DNA of 11,437 nucleotides from Flavobacteriia bacterium (GTDB taxonomy: Bacteria > Bacteroidota > Bacteroidia > Flavobacteriales > Flavobacteriaceae): positions 1 to 11,437 of the forward strand of contig DRQI01000299.1 of the NCBI GenBank assembly GCA_011330545.1. Reading direction: 5' to 3'. Numbering within the stretch: the stretch's first letter is position 1; every line of letters starts with the position of its first letter. Shown here piece by piece: positions 1-7,105 of the stretch. A program made the position numbers and the translations under genes. The notes beneath the pieces are model-generated. The model had not been told where the DNA came from, ran no database searches, and worked only from the letters and a program-made list of their open reading frames with translations.

Positions 1-1126
1 CCATACCTTCTTTAAAACCATCATCTACACGAATATTTTTTCCTTTTGGAAGTTGGTATGTTGTCAAAGTACCAATACTGGGTGAAAAATCGTGTAAAGA
101 ATCTTCGGCATACACCCGTAATTCAAGAGCATGCCCTTTGATTTTCAAATCGCCTTGGGTAAAAGAAAGGGCTTCTCCGCGGGCAATACGTATTTGCTGT
201 TCTACCAAATCTACTCCTGTAATCAATTCGGTTACCGGATGCTCTACTTGCAAACGGGTATTCATTTCTAGGAAGTAGAAATTATGGTTTTCATCCAATA
301 GAAATTCAACGGTTCCGGCACCCAAATAGTTACAAGCCCTTGCCACATTGATAGCGGCATTGCCCATTTTTTCTCTTAATTCAGGTGTCAACACTGAGGA
401 GGGGGCTTCTTCTATTACTTTTTGATGTCGGCGCTGAATGCTACATTCGCGTTCAAAAAAATGTAGGATAGTGCCATGGCTATCTGCCAACACTTGGATT
501 TCTACATGGCGGGGCGAAGTAATATATTTTTCAATAAAAACCGAACCGTCACCAAACGATGAGGTGGCTTCAGAGATAGCGCGTTCCATTTGTGCTTCTA
601 CTTCTGATTCGTTTTCTACAATTCGCATGCCTTTGCCTCCACCTCCGGCGGCAGCCTTAATTAAAATCGGAAAGCCTATTTTTTTGGCAGTTTCAACAGC
701 TATTTTTACGTCGGTAACGGCATTGTCAACACCCGGAACCATCGGAATATCATAATTTTTAACCGCTTCTTTGGCAGCTAATTTATTTCCCATAATTCTG
801 ATAGCATGTGATTTTGGGCCTATAAAAACAATATTATTTTGTTCTGCCAGTTCTGCAAAATCGGCATTTTCACTTAAGAATCCATACCCGGGATGAATAC
901 CGTCAACTTGTAATTCATGGCATATCTTTATAATCTTCTCGCCTAATAAATACGATTGGTTTGAAGGGGGCGGGCCTATGCATACCGCTTCGTCAGCAAA
1001 TAAAACATGAGGGCTGTTTCTATCGGCTTCAGAAAAAACAGCTACGGTTTTAATACCCATTTTTTTTGCGGTTCGCATCACACGTAATGCAATTTCTCCT
1101 CTATTGGCAACTAATATTTTTTTCAT
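1..1126 (-). CDS. accC: Biotin carboxylase subunit of an acyl-CoA carboxylase (partial, C-terminus off the left edge)
   Basis: This subunit uses ATP and bicarbonate to carboxylate the biotin carried on its BCCP partner, feeding malonyl-CoA or methylmalonyl-CoA formation. I translated 375 codons from the ATG at 1124-1126. The N-terminus MKKILVANRGEIALRV is the classic biotin carboxylase start. The glycine-rich ATP loop GGGGKGMR is at residues 161-168, CSIQRRHQKVIEEAP at 228-242, and EMNTRLQVEHPVTE at 287-300. The last motif carries the metal- and biotin-binding Glu287, Asn289, Arg291 and Glu295, equivalent to E288, N290, R292 and E296 of E. coli AccC. Roughly the last 100 residues lie outside the window; nothing suggests a broken gene. 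It follows the BCCP gene by 73 bases, probably in one operon. Bacteroidota often keep such a pair beside a propionyl-CoA-type carboxyltransferase, so it may serve propionyl-CoA rather than acetyl-CoA. The sequence does not decide the substrate. Confidence 0.95.
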   Translation of the reverse strand, partial: MKKILVANRGEIALRVMRTAKKMGIKTVAVFSEADRNSPHVLFADEAVCIGPPPSNQSYLLGEKIIKICHELQVDGIHPGYGFLSENADFAELAEQNNIVFIGPKSHAIRIMGNKLAAKEAVKNYDIPMVPGVDNAVTDVKIAVETAKKIGFPILIKAAAGGGGKGMRIVENESEVEAQMERAISEATSSFGDGSVFIEKYITSPRHVEIQVLADSHGTILHFFERECSIQRRHQKVIEEAPSSVLTPELREKMGNAAINVARACNYLGAGTVEFLLDENHNFYFLEMNTRLQVEHPVTELITGVDLVEQQIRIARGEALSFTQGDLKIKGHALELRVYAEDSLHDFSPSIGTLTTYQLPKGKNIRVDDGFKEGM

Positions 1127-1199
1127 CTGTTTATATTTTTTTATTTTTAATTATCAGATGGAATTATTCACGTCTAATTCATTTATTTTTCAATTGAGT

Positions 1200-1685
1200 T
1201 CATGAATCTTCAATTCTTACTAAAACTTGTCCTTTATCAACGGTATCACCTTTTTTTACCGAAATACTTTGTACAGTTCCTTCTTTCGGCGATGTAAACG
1301 TACTTTCCATTTTCATGGCCTCTAATACCAAAAGGGCATCGCCTTCTTTTACTTTTTGCCCTTCTTTTATTTCAACATTGATAATCAAGCCCGGCATCGG
1401 TGCTTTTACTTCATTTTCTTTATGCGATGTTTTGGCGGTTAACCCTAAACTCTTTATTAATTCATCTAATGCATTGGCAATTGAAACTTCATAGTTGTTG
1501 CCATTTACAGAGAGTGTATACTTTTTATGGTGAAAGTCTTTATTTATAATCGATACGTGATACGAAACATGGCCTTGCAGCACATGAAATGTATCATCGG
1601 CTTCTTTTACAGCATTGATTTCAGAAAGGGTTTCACTAGAGATTTTGTAAGTATCATTTACAGAGAGTTTCAGGTGGGCATCCAT
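1200..1685 (-). CDS. Biotin carboxyl carrier protein (biotin/lipoyl-attachment domain)
   Basis: This 161-residue protein is the swinging biotin carrier of an acyl-CoA carboxylase, moving carboxyl groups from the biotin carboxylase encoded just downstream to a carboxyltransferase. The C-terminal 70 residues (about 92-161) form a biotinyl domain: VKAPMPGLI opens it, and EAMKMES holds the biotin-accepting Lys125 in the AMKM motif. Residues 1-85 form a separate N-terminal region without a recognisable catalytic motif. The Pro/Ala-rich linker typical of E. coli AccB is nearly absent (only about TSHKENE), which favours the acyl/propionyl-CoA carboxylase type over the fatty-acid-synthesis AccB. The start MDAHLKL is the only sensible one, with stop codons shortly upstream. 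I saw no convincing Bacteroidota promoter in the 204 bases before it. Confidence 0.92.
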   Translation of the reverse strand: MDAHLKLSVNDTYKISSETLSEINAVKEADDTFHVLQGHVSYHVSIINKDFHHKKYTLSVNGNNYEVSIANALDELIKSLGLTAKTSHKENEVKAPMPGLIINVEIKEGQKVKEGDALLVLEAMKMESTFTSPKEGTVQSISVKKGDTVDKGQVLVRIEDS

Positions 1686-1889
1686 AATCCTATTTTTGAG
1701 ATGTTAAGAAATGTAAAATTATGACTTAATCTATATATAGGTGAATGTTTTAGCGAAAATTTTCAAACTATTTTCAGGCCTTATTTGTGTTGTGTTACAG
1801 TGGGCGAGAAGATTTAGTTTATCGTAACACCATGACTTTGAGCTTCACTATCATTAAGTAAGAGGCCGTATCAAAACGATATTCTTCCT
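1686..1889. other. Intergenic gap between the ATP-grasp and BCCP genes
   Basis: These 204 bases hold no gene I can support. There are two 10-bp palindromes, GAAAATTTTC at 1755-1764 and CTATATATAG at 1731-1740, and an inverted repeat GTGTTAC (1792-1798) / GTAACAC (1824-1830). All are short enough to be chance in AT-rich DNA. A promoter for the BCCP gene is expected here. The best -7-like strings on the minus strand (TAATTTTA at 1721-1714 and the contracted TAGTTTG at 1770-1764) have no TTG at proper spacing. Confidence 0.5.
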
Positions 1890-3059
1890 TTATTTGGCAA
1901 CAACAAATTCCCTCAAATCAGAAAGTAAGATATTGTCTAATTCTTTAAAATTATGGTTGGATGTTTTTGTAAATAAAAACCCGAATAACGGAAATTGTGT
2001 ATAGTCAATTTTACGAAGCTCAATGGGATGCTCAAAACATGATAAGAGCTTATCGTAATTGAATGCTTTGATTTGGCGGGCTTCTAATCCGGTAGCGTTG
2101 TTTAAGATAATAACGCTATAGGCGGCATCGTCTTTTCGTTTTACAATGGTATCCCAATCGGGTGCTTGTTGTTTAAAATAATAGAGGTACGGATTGAATC
2201 CATAGGCATGATACGCCAAATCTGCCGTAGTACACCAACCGCCAAACCGCATCGGATTGCCTTCGATAGGGATTATTACTCCGTCGTTATCAATCCTCAT
2301 TTCGATATGCAATGGAAAATGGGTTAATCCTGCCAAAGCATTCAGCCGGGTTAAGAATTGTAATACCTTTTCCTTTAATTTTTTAATAATATTGATAGAC
2401 GTAAAATAGAGCCGGTCACTCACATCGTCATCAGAAGAAAATTGATGTTCTAAAATATTTAGAAGTACCGGTTTCCCTTGGGCATTGAAATAACAATCAA
2501 TAGCATATTCTTGGCCTTCAACATACGATTCTATAATAAACTCTGTGGCATCCATAACTTGTACAGGATAGATATCATTGGCAGATTTCATTTCTAATTG
2601 TAGCGCTGTCAAAGCATTTTCCCAATCGTCTTTGGTTTTAATAGTATGTACTCCCATACTAAAAAACCCAACATTTGGCTTGATGACAAACGGCATTGGA
2701 AGGGTGTCGATATTTAAGTTGCCCAAAGCATTGAAAGCTACTTTTCGATAGTAGAAATTAGGAAATAATGTTGAAATTAAAGTCCGAAATTTTTCTTTAT
2801 TCTTAAAGAGTTCTATGTGTTGAGGCAGGTTCGTATTCTTTAGATTTTCACTAATCCAGCCAATGGCATTTTCAGAATTGGTATATAATAGTTCTTGTTG
2901 GTTTGTAATTAGGCTTATGGCCTTGTCATTAGAAACTAGAAGAGTATCGTTATTAGGAAGTAGTGATGTTGACAAAGGTGTTTCTAATACCCGGATGTTG
3001 TTTTGTTGAATGGTTTCTAGTAAGAAATCAGAAATATACGGTCTGTCTAAAAGTATCAT
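1890..3059 (-). CDS. ATP-grasp domain protein, substrate unknown
   Basis: This 389-residue protein has the layout of an ATP-grasp carboxylate ligase, an enzyme that activates a carboxylate with ATP and joins it to an amine or thiol. A short N-terminal Rossmann-like part starts MILLDRPYISDFLLETI. The ATP-grasp core contains PFVIKPNVGFFSMGV (about 123-137, with the adenine-loop Lys), IIESYVEGQEYAIDCYF (about 175-191) and HIEMRIDNDGVIIPIEGNP (about 251-269), which supplies the Mg-binding Glu266 and Asn268. The reading frame stays open upstream to 3188, but I chose the ATG at 3057-3059. The upstream stretch reads through a perfect hairpin, has low-complexity hydrophobic content, and ends in PNASQQ directly before this good start. 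It lies 151 bases after hutI, so co-transcription is possible but unproven. I do not recognise the substrate; candidates range from peptide ligation to amino-acid-derived metabolites. Confidence 0.82.
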   Translation of the reverse strand: MILLDRPYISDFLLETIQQNNIRVLETPLSTSLLPNNDTLLVSNDKAISLITNQQELLYTNSENAIGWISENLKNTNLPQHIELFKNKEKFRTLISTLFPNFYYRKVAFNALGNLNIDTLPMPFVIKPNVGFFSMGVHTIKTKDDWENALTALQLEMKSANDIYPVQVMDATEFIIESYVEGQEYAIDCYFNAQGKPVLLNILEHQFSSDDDVSDRLYFTSINIIKKLKEKVLQFLTRLNALAGLTHFPLHIEMRIDNDGVIIPIEGNPMRFGGWCTTADLAYHAYGFNPYLYYFKQQAPDWDTIVKRKDDAAYSVIILNNATGLEARQIKAFNYDKLLSCFEHPIELRKIDYTQFPLFGFLFTKTSNHNFKELDNILLSDLREFVVAK

Positions 3060-3139
3060 TTGTTGGCTTGCATTTGGGATGGTAAAAATACATCGCTTTT
3101 TGGTAATTGAACGTAACATTACTATCATTTGAAGCTCCG

Positions 3140-3158
3140 GAAGGGTTTTGAACCCTTC
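3140..3158 (-). terminator. Perfect hairpin between hutI and the ATP-grasp gene
   Basis: GAAGGGTT and AACCCTTC form an 8-bp perfect stem around a 3-base loop, placed 53 bases after the hutI stop and about 80 bases before the chosen ATP-grasp start. On the minus strand it is followed by CCGGAGCTTC, not a T-run, so it is not a textbook intrinsic terminator. It could be a weak terminator, an RNA-processing site or a 3'-end stabiliser for the hut message. Confidence 0.4.
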
Positions 3159-3210
3159 TAGAATTAAAAGAGAAAGAGCAAATACCAAATTTTAGTATTG
3201 CGGCAACAGG

Positions 3211-4452
3211 TTATACAGTCATAAGTTTTCCTTTGATATATACTTTTTCAATTTGGCTTGCACCAAAAGCATACGGAATAAACCCATAAGAACTAATGGG
3301 TTTGGTCAACAATAAGTTGGCCTGTTTGCCAATGGTTATAGAACCTGTTTTTTTTTCCAATCCCATGGCATAAGCACCGTTTATAGTAGCGGCATTGATG
3401 GCTTCTTCGGGAGTCATTTTCATTTTGATACAAGCCGTAGCTACCACAAAATTCATATTTCCTGAAGGTGTTGAACCCGGATTATAATCAGTAGCCAATG
3501 CCAAGGGCAGTCCTGCATCTATAATAGTTCGTGCCGGCGTATACGGAATGCTTAAAAAGTAGGAACAAGCCGGCAATGCTACAGGCATTGTTCGGGTATT
3601 TTTCAAGGCGTTCACATCTTCATCTCTCAATACTTCTAAGTGGTCTACCGAAAGGGCATCATATTGCACTCCTATTTGTACTCCACCAATAGCGGTAAAT
3701 TGATTGACATGAATTTTTGGAGTGAGCCCGTACTGTTTTCCTGCTTGTAAGATACGCTCAGTATCCTCAACGGTAAAATAGCCTGTTTCGCAAAAAACAT
3801 CTACAAATTCGGCTAATTTTTCTTGGGCAATCACCGGCATCAATTCTTCGATAAGCAGTTGCAGATAGCCACTTTTATTATTTTTATAGATTTCAGGGAC
3901 GGCATGAGCCCCTAAAAAAGTAGCTTTTATTTCCACTGGATAATTTTCTCGGAGGCGTTTGATAACACGCAGCATTTTTAATTCGGCAGCTACGGTGAGT
4001 CCGTAGCCCGATTTTATTTCAACAGCTCCGGTACCTAATTGTATAATTTCTTCTAATCGGATTTTACTTTGGGCATACAGTTCATCTTCTGAGGTTTCTT
4101 GTAGTTTTTTGGCAGAGTTTAAAATACCACCACCGCGCCGGGCAATTTCTTCATAAGACAAGCCATTAATCCTATCGACAAATTCACCTTCGCGATTACC
4201 GGCATATACCAAATGCGTATGTGAATCGCACCAAGCGGGCAATATCATTTTTCCTGTAGCGTCAATTACAGTGTCTGCACTGAGGTTTTGGCAAGTAGCC
4301 ATTGTACCGAAATCGGCAATCAATCCGTTTTCAACTAATAGATACGCATTTTTGATACTGGGCAGTTCTTTCAGCTGCTTTCCTGAAACGAATGAAATCG
4401 GTTTTGGCCTTACTTGAATTAATTCTTTAATATTTTTAAATAAGAGTCTCAT
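3211..4452 (-). CDS. hutI: Imidazolonepropionase
   Basis: HutI opens the ring of 4-imidazolone-5-propionate to give N-formimino-L-glutamate, the third step of histidine breakdown in the cytoplasm. At 413 residues it has the family's usual length. It is an amidohydrolase with the metal-binding DSHTH (His78, His80), LGAHAVP at 181-187, KIHVNQF with metal ligand His248, SVDHLE with His271, and ATDYNPGSTPS with Asp322. Gln251 sits where B. subtilis HutI has a catalytic-site Glu (HADEF there, HVNQF here), possibly a subgroup variant. The gene starts 6 bases after the AhpD-like gene stops, so it is part of the hut transcript. Stop is TAA at 3211-3213. Confidence 0.97.
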   Translation of the reverse strand: MRLLFKNIKELIQVRPKPISFVSGKQLKELPSIKNAYLLVENGLIADFGTMATCQNLSADTVIDATGKMILPAWCDSHTHLVYAGNREGEFVDRINGLSYEEIARRGGGILNSAKKLQETSEDELYAQSKIRLEEIIQLGTGAVEIKSGYGLTVAAELKMLRVIKRLRENYPVEIKATFLGAHAVPEIYKNNKSGYLQLLIEELMPVIAQEKLAEFVDVFCETGYFTVEDTERILQAGKQYGLTPKIHVNQFTAIGGVQIGVQYDALSVDHLEVLRDEDVNALKNTRTMPVALPACSYFLSIPYTPARTIIDAGLPLALATDYNPGSTPSGNMNFVVATACIKMKMTPEEAINAATINGAYAMGLEKKTGSITIGKQANLLLTKPISSYGFIPYAFGASQIEKVYIKGKLMTV

Positions 4453-4458
4453 CTGTTA

Positions 4459-5061
4459 TTATTTATGCAACCAATTACCGTCGTCTGAGGCATTTGGCGA
4501 CAGGCCAATATGGTTTTTCTCCAATGATACCCCTAACCCAACTACGGTTCTGTTTACGTAGTTAAAATAAGACACTAACTGGTTTATTTCCAATATTTCA
4601 CCATCTGAAAAACCTACTTTTCTCAATTGTTGAATCACGGCTTCCGAAGCATCGTTTAAATGTAAAGTCAATAATTTTGCATAGTGCATCCCCGCCGCGT
4701 ATTTGGTATCAAAAACCGTTTTAAAATCATCGGTATTAATAGCCGTTATAATTAATTGATATTTGGTATCGTCTTGTAAGTTTCGTTTGATACCTACTGA
4801 ATGATGGGCAACGCAGTACGTACAATTATTCAAATGGCTTACATAGGTACCCAACGTTTCTAAGTACCATTTAGGCAAACTGTTGCCACTGTGGTGGAGT
4901 ACATTTTTGTAAAGTACCATGTGCCCTTCTAATGAATGTGGGCGCAAACTGTGAATGGTCAATACATTGTCTAACGAATTATCAGGGCCTTTAATACGGT
5001 CATAAAAACGTTTTAGCTTTCCTGTTGCTTCTTGGTAGTTGATAGTTTTAATCCAACTCAT
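4459..5061 (-). CDS. AhpD-like / carboxymuconolactone decarboxylase family protein (peroxidase-related enzyme)
   Basis: This 200-residue protein belongs to the alkylhydroperoxidase D-like superfamily. Counting from the chosen start, the signature NNCTYCVAHH lies at about 78-87. It gives a CxxC redox pair (Cys80, Cys83) and a nearby His86/His87, preceded by Glu68, as in the AhpD proton relay. The C-terminal part, with VSYFNYVNRTVVGLGVSLE, resembles the uncharacterised peroxidase-related branch of the superfamily. I chose the ATG at 5059-5061 (MSWIKTINYQ). It follows the hutU stop by one base, whereas the longer frame from 5088 would overlap hutU by 26 bases and add nine atypical residues. It lies inside the hut operon between hutU and hutI. 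Its role there is unknown; detoxifying a reactive or oxidised pathway intermediate is my inference. Confidence 0.88.
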   Translation of the reverse strand: MSWIKTINYQEATGKLKRFYDRIKGPDNSLDNVLTIHSLRPHSLEGHMVLYKNVLHHSGNSLPKWYLETLGTYVSHLNNCTYCVAHHSVGIKRNLQDDTKYQLIITAINTDDFKTVFDTKYAAGMHYAKLLTLHLNDASEAVIQQLRKVGFSDGEILEINQLVSYFNYVNRTVVGLGVSLEKNHIGLSPNASDDGNWLHK

Positions 5062-5062
5062 A

Positions 5063-7105
5063 TTAAAAAAGGTTTGATAAGATGTCATCTTCTACCAAGT
5101 TTGGCAGGGTGACTTTTAAAGTTGGCGTACGTTTCATTTCACGTTGTATGGCAAAAAGGGCTTCGTTATTTCTCGCCCAACTTCTTCGAGCAATTCCGTT
5201 ATTTACATCGTAAAACAGCATGTTTTTCAGCCGTTCTTCGGCTTGTGGTGTTCCGTCAAGTACCATTCCGAAACCGCCATTGATAACTTCACCCCAGCCT
5301 ACGCCGCCGCCATTGTGAATGGATACCCAGGTAGCCCCTCTAAAGCTATCGCCAATGACATTATGGATGGCCATATCTGCCGTAAATTGGCTGCCGTCAT
5401 AAATATTTGAAGTTTCTCTAAAAGGCGAGTCGGTACCACTTACATCATGATGGTCTCTTCCTAATACCACAGGGCCAATGTCTCCATTAGCCACAGCATT
5501 ATTGAAAGCTTTTGCAATGTTGATACGCCCTTCGGCATCGGCATATAAAATACGCGCCTGTGAACCTACTACCAGTTTATTTTTTTTAGCATTTTTTATC
5601 CAAGTGATATTATCGTGCAATTGCAACTGAATTTCTTCGGGGGCATTTTCCATAATCTTTTGCAGTACTTCTTTTGCCAGTTGGTCGGTGGTATCTAAAT
5701 CTTTTGGGTTTGCCGAAGTACATACCCATCGAAAAGGGCCAAACCCATAATCAAAACACATAGGCCCTAATATATCTTGTACATACGATTTATATGCCCA
5801 GTGTTGTGCACTTTCATTTTTTGGAAGCTCATGTTGGCTACAAAAATTACCGGCAGTATCTTTAAAAATTGCCGCTCCTGCACGTGAGGCTTCCAACAAG
5901 AAAGCATTTCCATAATCAAAGAAATAAGTACCTTTTGCAGTGTGTTTGTTAATGGCCGCTACTTGACGGCGAAGACTCTCTTGTACTTTTTCTTTAAACA
6001 GTGTCGGTGCTTCACTTATCAAACGATTGGCCTCTTGGTAAGAAATACCGGCAGGATAATACCCTCCTGTCCAAGGAATGTGTAATGACGTTTGATCGGA
6101 GCCTACATGGATAAAAATATTTTCTTTGTCAAAACGTTCCCAAACATCGACGACATTTCCGATAAAGGCAATAGAAACTACTTCTTTATTTTGTTGGGCT
6201 TGTTGAGTACGTTTTACCAACTCGTCAATATTGTCAATCAATACATCTACCCAACCTTGTTGGTAACGTTTGGTAGCTGCTTTTGCATTTACTTCGGCAC
6301 AAACGGTAATACAGCCCGCAATGTTTCCTGCTTTGGGTTGTGCGCCGCTCATTCCTCCTAATCCCGAAGTTAAAAATATTTTCCCGGCGGGAGTTTCTGT
6401 TTTGGGTAATATTTTACGGAAGGCATTCATTACGGTAATTGTTGTTCCGTGTACAATACCTTGTGAACCGATATACATAAACGAGCCTGCTGTCATTTGT
6501 CCGTATTGGGTAACTCCGAGCGCGTTGAATTTTTCCCAATCATCGGGTTTTGAGTAATTCGGAATCATCATTCCGTTGGTTATTACCAAGCGTGGGGCTG
6601 TTTTTGAAGATGGGAATAATCCCATAGGATGCCCTGAATACAAGTGTAGGGTTTGTTCGTCAGTCATGGTTGCCAAATAGTGCATGGTGACTAAATACTG
6701 CGCCCAATTTTGAAAAACCGCACCGTTACCTCCATAAGTAATGAGCTCTTCGGGATGTTGCGCCACGGCAGGATTCAAATTATTTTGAATCATGTGCATG
6801 ATAGCCGCTGCCTGTTGTGACTGTGCCGGATATTCTGAAATAGGCCTTGCATAAAACTTATAATCGGGTTTGAAGCGGTACATATAGATACGGCCGTAAT
6901 CGTGTAATTCTTGTGCAAATTCTTCGGCTAATTCGCAATGCCATTTTTTAGGAAAATAACGCAATGCATTTCTAACTGCCAACTGCTTTTCTGCTTTTGA
7001 TAAAATCTCTTTGCGTTTGGGGGCTCTGTTAATACCTTTAGGATAGCTTCTCTTAGGAGGCAGCTCTGTTGGAATGCCTTGTAATAGTTGTTCTTTAAAT
7101 GTCAT
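5063..7105 (-). CDS. hutU: Urocanate hydratase, long form
   Basis: HutU adds water to urocanate to give 4-imidazolone-5-propionate, using tightly bound NAD+ as an electrophilic cofactor. Visible motifs are YGGNGAVFQNW (124-134), the NAD-binding GLGGMSGAQPKAG (248-260), FGPFRWVCTS with the conserved Cys462 (equivalent to Cys410 of Pseudomonas), GRDHHDVSGTDSPFRET (549-565) and SIHNGGGVGWGEVINGGFGM (595-614). At 680 residues it is about 120 longer than the Pseudomonas/Bacillus enzyme and matches the length class of the animal enzyme and some Bacteroidota. The start codon overlaps the hutH stop as ATGA (7102-7105), which points to translational coupling. Stop is TAA at 5063-5065. No frameshift or missing key residue was seen. 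Confidence 0.97.
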   Translation of the reverse strand: MTFKEQLLQGIPTELPPKRSYPKGINRAPKRKEILSKAEKQLAVRNALRYFPKKWHCELAEEFAQELHDYGRIYMYRFKPDYKFYARPISEYPAQSQQAAAIMHMIQNNLNPAVAQHPEELITYGGNGAVFQNWAQYLVTMHYLATMTDEQTLHLYSGHPMGLFPSSKTAPRLVITNGMMIPNYSKPDDWEKFNALGVTQYGQMTAGSFMYIGSQGIVHGTTITVMNAFRKILPKTETPAGKIFLTSGLGGMSGAQPKAGNIAGCITVCAEVNAKAATKRYQQGWVDVLIDNIDELVKRTQQAQQNKEVVSIAFIGNVVDVWERFDKENIFIHVGSDQTSLHIPWTGGYYPAGISYQEANRLISEAPTLFKEKVQESLRRQVAAINKHTAKGTYFFDYGNAFLLEASRAGAAIFKDTAGNFCSQHELPKNESAQHWAYKSYVQDILGPMCFDYGFGPFRWVCTSANPKDLDTTDQLAKEVLQKIMENAPEEIQLQLHDNITWIKNAKKNKLVVGSQARILYADAEGRINIAKAFNNAVANGDIGPVVLGRDHHDVSGTDSPFRETSNIYDGSQFTADMAIHNVIGDSFRGATWVSIHNGGGVGWGEVINGGFGMVLDGTPQAEERLKNMLFYDVNNGIARRSWARNNEALFAIQREMKRTPTLKVTLPNLVEDDILSNLF

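Noticed and set aside
438..755. 105-codon plus-strand frame opposite the biotin carboxylase
   Set aside because: It is a shadow of the conserved ATP-grasp coding sequence on the minus strand.
1714..1770. Promoter for the BCCP gene
   Set aside because: The -7-like strings deviate from TANNTTTG and no TTG lies at suitable spacing.
1792..1830. Inverted repeat GTGTTAC/GTAACAC upstream of the BCCP gene
   Set aside because: Seven bases with a 25-base gap is compatible with chance, and no promoter lies beside it.
3060..3188. N-terminal extension of the ATP-grasp protein by 43 codons
   Set aside because: It reads through a perfect hairpin and has no domain character; MILLDRPYISDF is a natural start.
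4450..4458. Shine-Dalgarno site before hutI
   Set aside because: The spacer is AT-rich with no purine-rich match, as usual in Bacteroidota.
5062..5088. Longer start of the AhpD-like gene overlapping hutU
   Set aside because: A start one base after the hutU stop is available and the nine extra residues look atypical.
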